DNA of 64,000 nucleotides from Nonomuraea aurantiaca (GCF_020215705.1 NZ_JAIWNB010000015.1:207922-271921), one strand, 5' to 3'. Shown: positions 52,899-61,931, counted from the first letter of the stretch. The notes: a model not told the origin generated them from the letters alone. Numbers and translations: made by a program.

Positions 52899-55379
52899 AT
52901 GAGCAGGGGGTCCCGAGCGCATCAGCGCCTGGCGGTCCGCTATTTCGACGACCGCATCCTGCTCACCAACACCTGCGCATGGGCGTATTTCCGCCTTCCG
53001 ACGATCAGCTACGAGTTCGTCACGCCCGAAGAGCGTGAGGCGCTGGCCACCAACATCACGATCGCGCTGGCCACGATCCGGATGCCCGACGCCGAGGTAC
53101 ACCTGAGGGTCGCGCACCGCACCTATCCCGCGGCCGAATGGGCGATGGCGCTCAACGCCACCTCCGACGAGGGGTCGGGCTGGCGCGACTATCTGGAGGA
53201 GATGTACCGGCACGTGTGGGCCAAGGACTTCTGGTCCAAGGAGGTCTACATCGGCGTCCGCCTCGGCCCCCGGGGCAAGCAGGTGGGCGCGGGCGTGCTG
53301 GGGCAGCTCTTCGGCTTCTACCAGCGTACGGAGAAGGCACTCGGGCTCGAGGACGACCATGTGCCGGAGGGCGAGATCGCCAGGTGGACCGAGCAGGCCG
53401 AACGCCTGGGCCGGGCACTCGCCTCCAGCGCCCTCTACGCCAGGCATGCCACCTCCGTGGAGGTGGCGTGGCTGTTCCAGCACTCGGCCGCGGGCGCGCT
53501 CGGCGATCCGCCGCCGTCGGCGAGCCCGAAGCGGCGCTGGGGCAAGGGCGAGATCGAGTCGCTGGTCGAGGGTGAGATCCACAACGGCAGGTCGCTGCTG
53601 CGCATCGTGCAGCCGCAGGGCGACTCCTATGTCGCGCAGCTGTCGTTCGCCCGCTTCCCGGACATCATGCCGTTCCCGGACGGCGAGCCGTGGCTGCACT
53701 TCGCCGACCAGCTGCCCTTCCCCGTCGAGATCTCGTCGCGGATGCGGCTGATCCCGCCGGTCAAGGCGTCGAAGGATGTCGCGCGCAAGCTCGCGCACGC
53801 GCGCGACATGGACATCCACATCCGCGAGGCCGGCGCGGAGGCGCCGCTCGCGCTCGCCGAGCAGATCGACGCGGCGCGCATGCTGGAGCACGGCATCACG
53901 AAGGAGCGGCTGCCCTTCGTGTACGGCTGGCACCGGCTGATCGTGTCGGCCCCGACCGAGGACATGTGCGTACAGCGGGTCGAAGCGGTCGTCGAGCACT
54001 ACCGTGACATGGGCATCGACGTGGTCAACTCGACGGGCGACCAGTTCTCGCTGTTCTGCGAGGCGCTGCCGGGCGAGAAGGTCAGGGTCAACGCCTATGC
54101 CCAGCGGCAGCCGCTGCGCACGATCGCCGGTGGCATGGCCACGGCGACCGTGGACCTGGGCGACCGGCTGGGCGACGGCAGCGAGGGCTGGCTCGGGCCG
54201 TACATCGGGGAGACCGTCGGCCGGGCCCGCAGCATCGTGCACTTCGACCCGCTGGTCGCGGCCACCCGCAACCGGCCGACGGCCATCGCGATCACCGGCG
54301 AGCCCGGTGGCGGCAAGACCACGCTCGCGCTGCTGATGATCTACCAGATGGCGCTGCGCGGCGTCACCGTGGCCGTGATCGACCCCAAGGGCGACGCCGA
54401 ATCGCTGGTGCAGCTGCTGCAGAAGCGCGAGCGCAAGGCCCGCGTCATCCCGCTCGGCTCGGCCGCCCCCGGCCTGCTCGACCCGTTCTCGTTCGGCGAC
54501 GACATCGCGGCCAAGAAGACCATGGCCACGGAGACGCTGCGCCTGCTTCTGCCCCGGATGTCGGAGGAACGCGAGTCGGCGATGATCCAGGCCGTCGCGG
54601 CAGTGTCCAACGGCGTGGACCCGTCGCTCGGCAAGGTGGTGGAGTTCTTGGAGCAGTCCACGGACGCCGCCTCCAAGAACCTCGGCGCCGTACTCCGCTC
54701 CATGTCGGAGATGCGGCTGGCCAAGCTCTGCTTCGACCCCTCAGGTGGCGACCAGGTCGACACCGAGGGCTGGACGACCGTGTTCACGCTCGGCGGCCTG
54801 ACGCTGCCCGACGTGGCGACGGGCCGCGACGACTACTCCTACGAGCAGCGGCTGTCGGTCGCGCTGCTCTATCTGGTCTCCCAGTTCGCCCGGCGGCTGA
54901 TGAACAGCCTGGACCGCCGCGCGCCCAAGGCGATCTTCTTGGACGAGGCATGGGCGATCACGTCCACGCCGGAGGGTGCGAAGCTGGTGCCGGAGGTCAG
55001 CCGCATGGGTCGTTCTCGCAACACCGCGCTGGTGCTCGTCTCACAGAATGCCGGTGACCTGCTGAACGAGCAGGTCACCAACTGTCTGTCCTCGGTCTTC
55101 GCGTTCAGGTCCACCGAGCGGGTGGAGGTCGAGCACGTGATGTCCCTGCTAGGCGTGGAGGCATCGGAAGAGCACAAGGCGGTGCTGAGATCGCTCGGCA
55201 ACGGCGAATGCATTTTCCGCGATCTGGATGGCAGGGCGGGCCGCATCGGAGTAGACCTGATCTCCGAAGACCTGCTCCGCTGGCTCGACACCAATCCGAC
55301 ACACGACAAACCCAGCGACAACGGGCATCATGATCTTCAAGGGGGAGTGGGCGGCAGAGCGCAGGAGGTGCGGTCATGA
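52899..55379 (+). CDS. VirB4-like AAA+ ATPase (TcpF type)
   Basis: 826 residues from ATG 52899 (GAGGGGGCGGC upstream); in-frame starts at 52875 and 52881 are alternatives. The N-terminal 400 residues match the TcpF/VirB4 N-terminal domain; the motor has Walker A GEPGGGKTTLAL (K473, T474), KGDAESLV, and Walker B KAIFLDEAW (D682, E683), then a VLVSQNAGDLL arginine-finger region and SVFAFRSTERVE. VirB4 ATPases power pilus or substrate handling in type IV secretion. It overlaps the next gene by four bases. All catalytic motifs are intact, in contrast to the MinD-like domain of the preceding gene. Confidence 0.88.
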   Translation: MSRGSRAHQRLAVRYFDDRILLTNTCAWAYFRLPTISYEFVTPEEREALATNITIALATIRMPDAEVHLRVAHRTYPAAEWAMALNATSDEGSGWRDYLEEMYRHVWAKDFWSKEVYIGVRLGPRGKQVGAGVLGQLFGFYQRTEKALGLEDDHVPEGEIARWTEQAERLGRALASSALYARHATSVEVAWLFQHSAAGALGDPPPSASPKRRWGKGEIESLVEGEIHNGRSLLRIVQPQGDSYVAQLSFARFPDIMPFPDGEPWLHFADQLPFPVEISSRMRLIPPVKASKDVARKLAHARDMDIHIREAGAEAPLALAEQIDAARMLEHGITKERLPFVYGWHRLIVSAPTEDMCVQRVEAVVEHYRDMGIDVVNSTGDQFSLFCEALPGEKVRVNAYAQRQPLRTIAGGMATATVDLGDRLGDGSEGWLGPYIGETVGRARSIVHFDPLVAATRNRPTAIAITGEPGGGKTTLALLMIYQMALRGVTVAVIDPKGDAESLVQLLQKRERKARVIPLGSAAPGLLDPFSFGDDIAAKKTMATETLRLLLPRMSEERESAMIQAVAAVSNGVDPSLGKVVEFLEQSTDAASKNLGAVLRSMSEMRLAKLCFDPSGGDQVDTEGWTTVFTLGGLTLPDVATGRDDYSYEQRLSVALLYLVSQFARRLMNSLDRRAPKAIFLDEAWAITSTPEGAKLVPEVSRMGRSRNTALVLVSQNAGDLLNEQVTNCLSSVFAFRSTERVEVEHVMSLLGVEASEEHKAVLRSLGNGECIFRDLDGRAGRIGVDLISEDLLRWLDTNPTHDKPSDNGHHDLQGGVGGRAQEVRS

Positions 55380-57706
55380 AGATCCGGCTACCCAGGCGGC
55401 TCGCGCTCGCCCTGGCGCTGCTCGTGGGCATCCTCGTGGTGCCGATCGTGGTGGGCGCGCTCTCACCCGCCACCGCCGCGGGCCCCTGCGACCTGTCCGG
55501 CGCGCTCGCTCCCGAGGTGATCGGCAGCGGCTCCGACGGCATGATGCAGCCGCCCGCGCCCGAAGGCGGCGCGGCGCCGGCGCCGACCACCAACTACGCC
55601 CAGTTCGGCATGAGCGGCCAGTTCTGGCACACCTACGATCTGGGCTGCTCCGACTTCGCCGCGGTGCTCGGCAACACCTGGGCCAACACGATTTTCCTGT
55701 GGGCCAAGGCGATCGACCGGGTGACCATCACCACCTACCAGGCAGCGGCCACGGAAGGGCCGCTGCAGTCCATCAAGGACGTGGTCGATGACATCGTGAC
55801 GAACCTGTCCAACGCCATGTACTGGCCGCTGCTGCGGCCGCTCGTCATCCTCGGCGCCATCTGGCTGGCCTGGTACGGACTGATCCGCAAGCGGGCCACC
55901 ACCACCGCCGAAGGCGTGATCTGGATGGTGCTCGCGGTCACGGTCGCGACCTGGTTCTTCAGCCGGCCCGGCGACTTCACCGGCCTCGGCACGATCGTCA
56001 CGGACAAGACCGGCGAGGTCGTCAACTCGGCCTTCTCCGGCCTGCCCGGCGCGGGCGGCGCCTCCTGCCTGCCCGGCCCCGGCCAGACGAACCCGGAGGT
56101 CAAGGCGGGCGGCTACGGCCAGACCGGCACGCCCGGCGTCGACCAGAACGCCGAGGCGCTGTGGTCCACGCTGGTCTGCAAGCCGTGGCTGATGGGGCTG
56201 TTCGGCACCGCCGACCCCAACCAGCCGATCGTGCGCGACTTCGGCCGGACGATGCTGGAGACCCAGTCGATCCCCGCCGCGACGGCCAACCAACCGGCTC
56301 CGGACGTCGGCGCGCATCAGGCGAAGTACGCCGAGATCGCCGAGAAGCTCAAGAACGACTCCCGCTACATGATCTTCTCCGGTCGCGACTGGACCAGCAG
56401 GCTCGGCGTGGCCATCGGCGCGCTGATCGCCGCCCTGGTCGCCGGGGTGCTCATCTTCCTGGTCGCGGTCTCGCTGCTGGTGCTGAAGGTCGGCTTCCTG
56501 CTGCTGCTGATTCTCGGGCCGGTGTTCCTGCTGATCGGCGTGCATCCGGGCAGCGGGCGGATCATCGCCATGCGCTGGGTGGAGATGTTGATCGGCACGC
56601 TGCTCCGGCAGGCCGTGCTCGCGCTCGTGCTCGGCGTGCTGGTGTACGGCTATGCGCTGATCATCTCGACCGCCATGCCGTGGGGGCTGCAGATCCTGTT
56701 CATGGCGCTGCTGACGATCGCGGTGTTCTTCTACCGGCGGCCGTTCCAGCACCTGTTCGCCTCGATGAACGGGCACACGCTGACCACGCGCATGCTCGGC
56801 GACGCCGCGTCCTCCTCCGTACTCGAGCGGTCGTCTTCGGCGCTGCCGCCGGTGGCGGCGGCCAGGATCGGCCGATGGGGTGCGCGCAAGGCCGAGCCGC
56901 TCATCCAGGCGGCCGCGATGGGCGCGTCGGCGGGCACCGCGGCGGCGGCGTCCACGGTCGCCCAGGGCCGGGCCCGTGGGCAGGAGACCGCGGAGGGCGC
57001 GGCCGCGTCCGGCACCCGGGTTCCCGCCACGGCCGCGCCGCTGAACACCGACAAGCAGGACGGGAAGGCCGCGGGCCGGCAGGTACCCGCACCGCGTGCC
57101 GGGGCCGCGCCGCCGCTCAACCTGAGCGGCACGCCGACCCGTACCCGTGGCACTCCGACGCCCGGTGGGGCGCGGCCGTCGGGCGGCCCGTCCGGTGGGT
57201 CCGCCGCCGGTGCTGGGAGCGCCGGTGCCGGGAGTGCCGGGGCGGGAAGTGGCGGGGCCGGCGGAGGTGGCTGGTTCGGCGGGCGTTCCGGGGGTGGCTG
57301 GGCGTCACGTCGTGGCGCGGGCGGCTCCGGTGGCTCTGGTGGCTCCAGGTCCGGTGGCACGCGGTTCGGCGGCGGGTCGGGCGGCTCGCGGTCGGGTGGA
57401 TCCTGGCTGAGTGGCTCCGGTCGTTCGGGTGGCTCTGGTAGCTCCGGCGGTTCGGGGGGTTCCGGCGGTTCCGGCGGTTCCGGCGGTTCTGGCGGGTCCC
57501 GGTCGGCGAGCCGCGGTTCGTCGGGCGGCGGTGGGATGTTCGGTGGTGGCGGTTCAGGCGGTCGTCGCCCGGCCGACGAGCCGAAGGGCCGCTCCTCGGA
57601 GGCGCCGCCGCTCTGGCTGCCGAGCAGCCGCCGTGGCAGCGGCTCCGGTGAGGGCGAGCCGTCCGTGCCGTTCTGGCTCAAGCCCAGCAATCCGGACAGG
57701 GACTGA
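55376..57706 (+). CDS. VirB6/TcpH-like polytopic membrane protein with Gly/Ser-rich tail
   Basis: 776 residues from ATG 55376, overlapping the VirB4 stop. N-terminal signal or helix (ALALALLVGILVVPIVVGAL), an external Cys-containing region, then about six more helices between residues 155 and 460, for example LLLLILGPVFLLIGVHPGSG, typical of VirB6/TrbL-like channel proteins. The last 300 residues are cytosolic or external low complexity: Ala/Thr/Pro, then a long Gly/Ser array (GSGGSGGSGG type), then PLWLPSSRRGS...VPFWLKPSN. The Gly/Ser tail is unusual in length. Confidence 0.75.
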   Translation: MKIRLPRRLALALALLVGILVVPIVVGALSPATAAGPCDLSGALAPEVIGSGSDGMMQPPAPEGGAAPAPTTNYAQFGMSGQFWHTYDLGCSDFAAVLGNTWANTIFLWAKAIDRVTITTYQAAATEGPLQSIKDVVDDIVTNLSNAMYWPLLRPLVILGAIWLAWYGLIRKRATTTAEGVIWMVLAVTVATWFFSRPGDFTGLGTIVTDKTGEVVNSAFSGLPGAGGASCLPGPGQTNPEVKAGGYGQTGTPGVDQNAEALWSTLVCKPWLMGLFGTADPNQPIVRDFGRTMLETQSIPAATANQPAPDVGAHQAKYAEIAEKLKNDSRYMIFSGRDWTSRLGVAIGALIAALVAGVLIFLVAVSLLVLKVGFLLLLILGPVFLLIGVHPGSGRIIAMRWVEMLIGTLLRQAVLALVLGVLVYGYALIISTAMPWGLQILFMALLTIAVFFYRRPFQHLFASMNGHTLTTRMLGDAASSSVLERSSSALPPVAAARIGRWGARKAEPLIQAAAMGASAGTAAAASTVAQGRARGQETAEGAAASGTRVPATAAPLNTDKQDGKAAGRQVPAPRAGAAPPLNLSGTPTRTRGTPTPGGARPSGGPSGGSAAGAGSAGAGSAGAGSGGAGGGGWFGGRSGGGWASRRGAGGSGGSGGSRSGGTRFGGGSGGSRSGGSWLSGSGRSGGSGSSGGSGGSGGSGGSGGSGGSRSASRGSSGGGGMFGGGGSGGRRPADEPKGRSSEAPPLWLPSSRRGSGSGEGEPSVPFWLKPSNPDRD

Positions 57707-57708
57707 TC

Positions 57709-58338
57709 ATGGCGCAGCCGGGTGACAGGCGGGGCGTCGCCTTCGCCGCCATCGTGGTGGTCATCGCCGCCGTCGGCATCTACCTGACGATGTGGCCGGA
57801 CTCCAGCGAACCGGGCACAGGGCAGACGTCCGCCGGCCACACCACGACCGTCTCACCGGCCGCGCCGAGCAAGCCGCTGGCGACCGCCAGCGGCAAGCCG
57901 TTCGACATTTACTCCTACCTGCCGATGACCAAGGAGCAGCTCGCCGCGGCGGCCGACCTGGCCGAGCGGTTCACCGCCGCGTACGGAACGTTCCGTTACG
58001 ACGAGGAGCCCTCGGCCTATGTGGATCGGATCAAGGTGTTCACCACGGCCGAGTTCGGCAACGTGCTCGCCAGGACGCGTACCTCGCCCGGCACCGTCGA
58101 GCGCGACCGCGCCGACGAGCTCGTGGCGGCGGGGACGGCCAAGATGAAGGAGATCAGGCAGGTCGAGAAGTCGTCCATCATCTTCGTGGTGACCGGCACG
58201 CAGCAGATCACCGCCAAGAGCGGCAACAAGCAGGTCGTGGACGACTACGCGGTCACGGTGAGTCAGATGGGCGCCGACTGGCGGGTCTTCGACCTGCAAC
58301 CCGCCGACGCGGGCCAGGACGGAGACACCCAGGGGTGA
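57709..58338 (+). CDS. Single-pass NTF2-like membrane protein of the secretion operon
   Basis: 209 residues; ATG 57709 starts two bases after the preceding stop. Helix AFAAIVVVIAAVGIYLTMW (10-28), Ser/Thr-rich spacer, then a domain with MTKEQLAAAADLAERFTAAY, YVDRIKVFTTAEF and VVDDYAVTVSQMGADWRVFDL, an NTF2/VirB8-like pattern. It would be the second VirB8-like protein of the cluster. No closer family recognised. Confidence 0.7.
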   Translation: MAQPGDRRGVAFAAIVVVIAAVGIYLTMWPDSSEPGTGQTSAGHTTTVSPAAPSKPLATASGKPFDIYSYLPMTKEQLAAAADLAERFTAAYGTFRYDEEPSAYVDRIKVFTTAEFGNVLARTRTSPGTVERDRADELVAAGTAKMKEIRQVEKSSIIFVVTGTQQITAKSGNKQVVDDYAVTVSQMGADWRVFDLQPADAGQDGDTQG

Positions 58339-59435
58339 ACACCTCCCGCGCTCGCATCGCCCTGGCGGTCGGAGCCGCCGGGGTGCTGCTCCTCGCCGTC
58401 GTCATCATGTCGCCGATGCTCATGACCTCGATCCCGTCGTTCCTCGGCAGCGGGACAACTGCCCGTACCGACTGCGTCAACGGCGACACGCCCGTACAGG
58501 AGGTGTCCGACACCGGCGCCTCCGACATCCCGGCCGACTACCTGGAGCTGTACAAGAAGTTCGGCACGAAGATCGGCGTCCAGTGGAACATCCTGGCCGC
58601 CGTCGGCAAACGCGAGACCGACCACGGCCGCTCGAACATGGCGGGCGTCAAGAGCGGCACCAACTACGCGGGCGCGGCCGGGCCGATGCAGTTCCTGATC
58701 GGCACGTGGGGTGGCAAGGCGCAGATCGCGATGTCGTCGAAGTTCAACGGGTACGCCTCCGACGGCGACGGTGACGGCGTGGGTGACATCTACAACCCCG
58801 CCGACGCGATCCTGGGCGCCGCGAAGATGCTCAAGCGCAACGGCGCTCCGGAGAAGGTACGGCAGGCGCTGTTCATCTACAACCGCGCCTGGTGGTATGT
58901 CGACCAGGTCGAGCAGATCGCCAAGGGCTACGCCAAGTCCGGTGACGTCGAGGTGCCGCCGCAGGCCGACGAGGCCTGCGACGACCCGCTGGTCGAGGCC
59001 GCGCCGAGTGACGTGGTGGCCAAGATCCTGGAGTTCGCGCTGGCGCAGCGCGGCAAGCCGTACCTATGGGGCGGGACCGGGCCCGACGCGTTCGACTGCT
59101 CGGGCATCATCTACGCCGCCTACCGGGCGGCGGGGCTGTCGATCCCGCGGACCACGTTCGGGCAGTGGCCGTTCGGCGTGAAGATCTCGCAGGGTGACGA
59201 ACAGGCGGGCGACCTGGTGTTCTTCAACGCCGGGCCGGGCACGGGGCCGGACAATCCCGGGCATGTCGGAATGATCGTGTCGAAAGGCAAGATGGTGGAG
59301 GCCCGCTGCACGCTGTGCGGGCCGATCAAGGTGACGACGTATCAAGCGCGCGGCAATATTATGGGTTTCACCCGTCCATTACAGAACCCCGACGTGCTCG
59401 AACAGCTCAAGAAGCTGCAGAATGCCGCACTATGA
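58335..59435 (+). CDS. Bitopic lytic transglycosylase/NlpC-P60 peptidase (TcpG/CwlT type)
   Basis: 366 residues from GTG 58335, overlapping the upstream stop. Signal anchor (ALAVGAAGVLLLAVVIMSPML), then a lysozyme-like transglycosylase with catalytic E94 in GKRETDHGRS and AGAAGPMQFLIGTW, then an NlpC/P60 domain with C255 in FDCSGIIYAAY, H310 in GHVGMIVS, and a final helix-rich tail. Such two-domain hydrolases (TcpG, CwlT, Orf14 of Tn916) open the wall for Gram-positive conjugation machines. Its stop overlaps the first of three tandem start-region repeats ahead of the NUDIX gene. Confidence 0.88.
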   Translation: MNTSRARIALAVGAAGVLLLAVVIMSPMLMTSIPSFLGSGTTARTDCVNGDTPVQEVSDTGASDIPADYLELYKKFGTKIGVQWNILAAVGKRETDHGRSNMAGVKSGTNYAGAAGPMQFLIGTWGGKAQIAMSSKFNGYASDGDGDGVGDIYNPADAILGAAKMLKRNGAPEKVRQALFIYNRAWWYVDQVEQIAKGYAKSGDVEVPPQADEACDDPLVEAAPSDVVAKILEFALAQRGKPYLWGGTGPDAFDCSGIIYAAYRAAGLSIPRTTFGQWPFGVKISQGDEQAGDLVFFNAGPGTGPDNPGHVGMIVSKGKMVEARCTLCGPIKVTTYQARGNIMGFTRPLQNPDVLEQLKKLQNAAL

Positions 59436-59500
59436 CAATGATCGCGGTAGCGGCATGACAGTGATCGTGGTGACGGCATGACGGTGATCGTGGTGGCGGC
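59432..59500 (+). repeat. Triple tandem 23-bp duplication of a translation start region
   Basis: Copies at 59432-59454, 59455-59477 and 59478-59500, each beginning ATGAC and continuing GTGATCGTGGTG or close variants. Since 23 is not a multiple of three, the three ATGs lie in three frames. Copies 1 and 2 encode closed eight-codon frames whose TGA overlaps the next ATG; copy 3 is the start of the NUDIX gene. Confidence 0.9.
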
Positions 59501-59870
59501 GGCGATCGTCTCCTCGGAGGGGCACGTACTCGCCGCGCAGCGGGCCGAGCCGCCCGCCCTCGCCGGCGGGTGGGAGTTCCCGGGCGGCAAGGTGGATCCC
59601 GGCGAGGGCGAGGTCGAGGCGCTGATCCGGGAGTGCCGCGAGGAGCTCGGCGTGACCGTGTCCGTGGGCGCGCGGGTGGGCGGCGACTGGCCGCTGTCCG
59701 AGGGATACGTCATGCGGGCCTGGCTGGCGTCCCTGGCCTGGGGCGTGCCGGAGGCGAAGGAGCACTTGGCGCTGCGGTGGCTCGGGCCTGATGAGTATTA
59801 CGACGTGGCGTGGCTCGGGGCGGATCTGCCGGTCATGAAAGCGGTGGAAGATCTGCTCCGGCAGGGTTAA
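59478..59870 (+). CDS. NUDIX hydrolase (MutT/8-oxo-dGTP diphosphatase type)
   Basis: 130 residues. The Nudix box GGKVDPGEGEVEALIRECREELGV is complete in pieces: GGKVDPGEGE, then REC REELGV. HVLAAQRAEPPALAGGWEFPGG and LRWLGPDEYYDVAWLGAD are typical of MutT/CTP pyrophosphohydrolase enzymes that sanitise oxidised nucleotides. Its start is the third copy of a tandem 23-bp repeat that begins at the upstream stop codon, implying translation by reinitiation from the secretion operon. Confidence 0.92.
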   Translation: MTVIVVAAAIVSSEGHVLAAQRAEPPALAGGWEFPGGKVDPGEGEVEALIRECREELGVTVSVGARVGGDWPLSEGYVMRAWLASLAWGVPEAKEHLALRWLGPDEYYDVAWLGADLPVMKAVEDLLRQG

Positions 59871-59883
59871 CCATCTCCTCTGG

Positions 59884-59914
59884 GTGACATAACGATTACT
59901 GAGAGTAATGTCAC
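59884..59914 (+). promoter_or_regulatory. Inverted repeats upstream of the surface-protein gene
   Basis: GTGACAT (59884-59890) and ATGTCAC (59908-59914) form a perfect 7-bp inverted repeat; inside it ATTACT (59895-59900) and AGTAAT (59904-59909) form another around GAG. The site ends 20 bases before the GTG at 59935 and may be an operator or an RNA hairpin. Confidence 0.5.
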
Positions 59915-59934
59915 ACGGCCTGGGGGGAGGCGAC

Positions 59935-61857
59935 GTGGTCAGACATGGCTGGATCGTGGCGGGGGCACTGGCCTTCGCGGGGGCGTCGGTTTTGACGGGC
60001 ATCCAGTGCGAGCCCGTGGCGGCCGAGGTCTTCAGGGCCGCTGGAGGGGCTGGGATCGCGCTGGTCTTCGAACGGCTGGGCAATGCCGGCGAGATCGGGC
60101 GATGGGCGCGTACGGGGGATGTCCTGCGGTTTCGGGTGAGCCTGGAGGGAATGGGCCGCGACGCCCGGCTCGCGGTGGCGACCAGCCCGGCACCGGCGCT
60201 GACGTCGATGACGTGCCCCAGCTTGCCTGCTGGTGGGCTGTTTGACGCGAGTCCGGGAGTTGTTGGTGGGCCGGGGGATCAGGCGGTTGAGGGGCGGGCG
60301 GTTCCGGGCGGGTCGACGTCCTCGGGTGGGCCGGCGGTTCCCGATGGGCTGGCGTCTCCGGGTGGGTCGGCGGTTGCGGGTGGCCTGGCGGTTCCGGGTG
60401 GGCAGGCGTCCGCGCGTGGGCTGGCGCTTCCCGGCGGTGGGCTGGCGGTCCTGGGTGGGCAGTCGGTGGGTGGCGTGCATGCGTCGGGCGGCGCTCTGGC
60501 GGCTCGGACAGCCGCGCTGAACGCGCTCGCCGCTGGGGAGGCGGCTGACGGACAGGCCTCGGTGGGTGGGCGACTGGTCGCCGGGGTGGCGGCGTCGCGA
60601 GGCGTCCTGGCGTCCGGACAATCGTCGGCGTTGGCCGCGTCGCTGAGGACGGCGCTGGTGCCGACCTCGCCAGCGGTCAGCGCGTCGGGTGTGGCGGCGC
60701 AGGGTGTAGCCGCGCAGGGTGTGGCCGCGTCCGGCGGGATGCGTCCAGGGGGCGGAGTCGTGCCGGGTGTGGTCCCTGAGGCGCGGGTGTGTGCGCTGGG
60801 GGATGCGGCGGGGGATCGATCCGTGGACGTGCTGCTCACCGTGCCAGGCGGGTCGAAGGAGGTCGTGCTCACGGCGGCGGCTCGGGCGCGTGACACGGCG
60901 GGCGGCGGTTTCGAGACCGTCGTCGGTTCGGCCACGACCTCTGTCAAGGCCCCAGTGAGCGCGCCGGTCCAGGTGAGCGGCAGGCCGGCGGCACCCGTCG
61001 CGACCGTGCCGATGGGGCCGACGGCACCTGTCGCGACCCTGCCGAAGGGGACGCAGACACCCGCCCAGACGCTTTCGCAGGGGACGAAAAGACCCGCCCA
61101 CACGCTTTCGCAGGGGACGAAAAGGCCTGCCCAGTCGCTCTCGCAGGGGACGAAGAGGCCCGCCCAGGCACTCTCGAAGGGGGCAAAGCCCTCCACCCAG
61201 ACCCTGCCGAAGGCAACGGGCGGAGAAGGGGCGGTGCGTGGGCAATCCGCCGATGACAGCGCGGGGACGTTCGTCGAGATCCCGCGTGGTGACGTCACGC
61301 TGAGCGGCCGAGCGGTGCGCGTCAAGCGCGGCGCCGAGAACGCTCGCCCGGACGGGACGGCGGTCGCCGGAAGCGTGCGCTCCAGGAATGGGCACACCGC
61401 GAAGTCCGATCTGCGGATGGTCGCGGCCGGTCATGCGCGCGCGTCCAGCACCGTACCGAACGGGACGGCCGTCCAGGTCCCGGCGCCTGGGCTGCGGCGC
61501 GAGCCTGCACTGACGCTGCCTCAGGTCCTCCCTCCGCCGACGTCGGGCCTCGGCACTCCGAGAGTCGGCGGCGCCCCACAAGGCGGCGCCCCAGCAGGTG
61601 GCACCCCAGGACTTGGTACTCCGGGTTTCGGTGCCGGTGCGGGAACCGGATGGGGTGCTATGACATCGGCCGAAGAAGTTGGGCCGCCTCTGCCTTTCGC
61701 CATTCCGGGTAACCGCTATCAACCGGCCGAGCGGGTGAATCCCCTGGCAGGCGTACGCGGACTGCCATGGGTCGCGGGCGGGATCGCGGTGCTGCTCGGC
61801 GGGCTGTGGCTGGTCGCCAGGGCGCAACGGGCGCGATTGCGGCGAAAGGTGTTGTAA
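59935..61857 (+). CDS. Repeat-rich surface protein with N-terminal signal and C-terminal membrane helix
   Basis: 640 residues from GTG 59935, preceded by GGGGGGAGG. Signal segment IVAGALAFAGASVLTGIQC, a beta-like domain (GAGIALVFERLGNAGEI, GDVLRFRVSLEGMG) of about 90 residues, a long Gly/Ala/Ser/Val-rich region, a second beta-like segment (SVDVLLTVPGGSKEVVLTAA), five copies of an 11-residue repeat (LSQGTKRPAQT type), and a C-terminal helix (WVAGGIAVLLGGLWLVARA) ending in RLRRKVL. No family recognised. Organised like a sorting-independent wall-spanning protein; position suggests a link to the secretion operon. Confidence 0.7.
   Translation: MVRHGWIVAGALAFAGASVLTGIQCEPVAAEVFRAAGGAGIALVFERLGNAGEIGRWARTGDVLRFRVSLEGMGRDARLAVATSPAPALTSMTCPSLPAGGLFDASPGVVGGPGDQAVEGRAVPGGSTSSGGPAVPDGLASPGGSAVAGGLAVPGGQASARGLALPGGGLAVLGGQSVGGVHASGGALAARTAALNALAAGEAADGQASVGGRLVAGVAASRGVLASGQSSALAASLRTALVPTSPAVSASGVAAQGVAAQGVAASGGMRPGGGVVPGVVPEARVCALGDAAGDRSVDVLLTVPGGSKEVVLTAAARARDTAGGGFETVVGSATTSVKAPVSAPVQVSGRPAAPVATVPMGPTAPVATLPKGTQTPAQTLSQGTKRPAHTLSQGTKRPAQSLSQGTKRPAQALSKGAKPSTQTLPKATGGEGAVRGQSADDSAGTFVEIPRGDVTLSGRAVRVKRGAENARPDGTAVAGSVRSRNGHTAKSDLRMVAAGHARASSTVPNGTAVQVPAPGLRREPALTLPQVLPPPTSGLGTPRVGGAPQGGAPAGGTPGLGTPGFGAGAGTGWGAMTSAEEVGPPLPFAIPGNRYQPAERVNPLAGVRGLPWVAGGIAVLLGGLWLVARAQRARLRRKVL
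61036..61218 (+). repeat. In-frame 33-bp tandem repeat (11 residues, five copies plus a partial sixth)
   Basis: Units start at 61036, 61069, 61102, 61135, 61168 and 61201 (partial). Consensus residues T-L-S-Q-G-T-K-R-P-A-Q; the middle three copies are nearly identical, which suggests recent expansion. Confidence 0.85.
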
Positions 61858-61864
61858 TTCCGTC

Positions 61865-61892
61865 TTTACTGCTACTTTTACCCGGCTAGGAT
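61865..61892 (+). promoter_or_regulatory. Probable promoter for the Ser/Thr-rich surface protein
   Basis: TTTACT (61865-61870) and TAGGAT (61887-61892) are 16 bases apart, in a locally AT-rich stretch, 40 bases before the GTG at 61932, which has its own GGAGGG. Confidence 0.5.
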
Positions 61893-61931
61893 TCCCTTGA
61901 CCATGGTTTCGGGACTGCGCGGAGGGCACAG

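Noticed and set aside
48686..59435. Integrative conjugative element as the explanation for the secretion-like operon
   Set aside because: No integrase, relaxase, coupling protein, tRNA or direct-repeat border is visible inside the window; kept only as an alternative.
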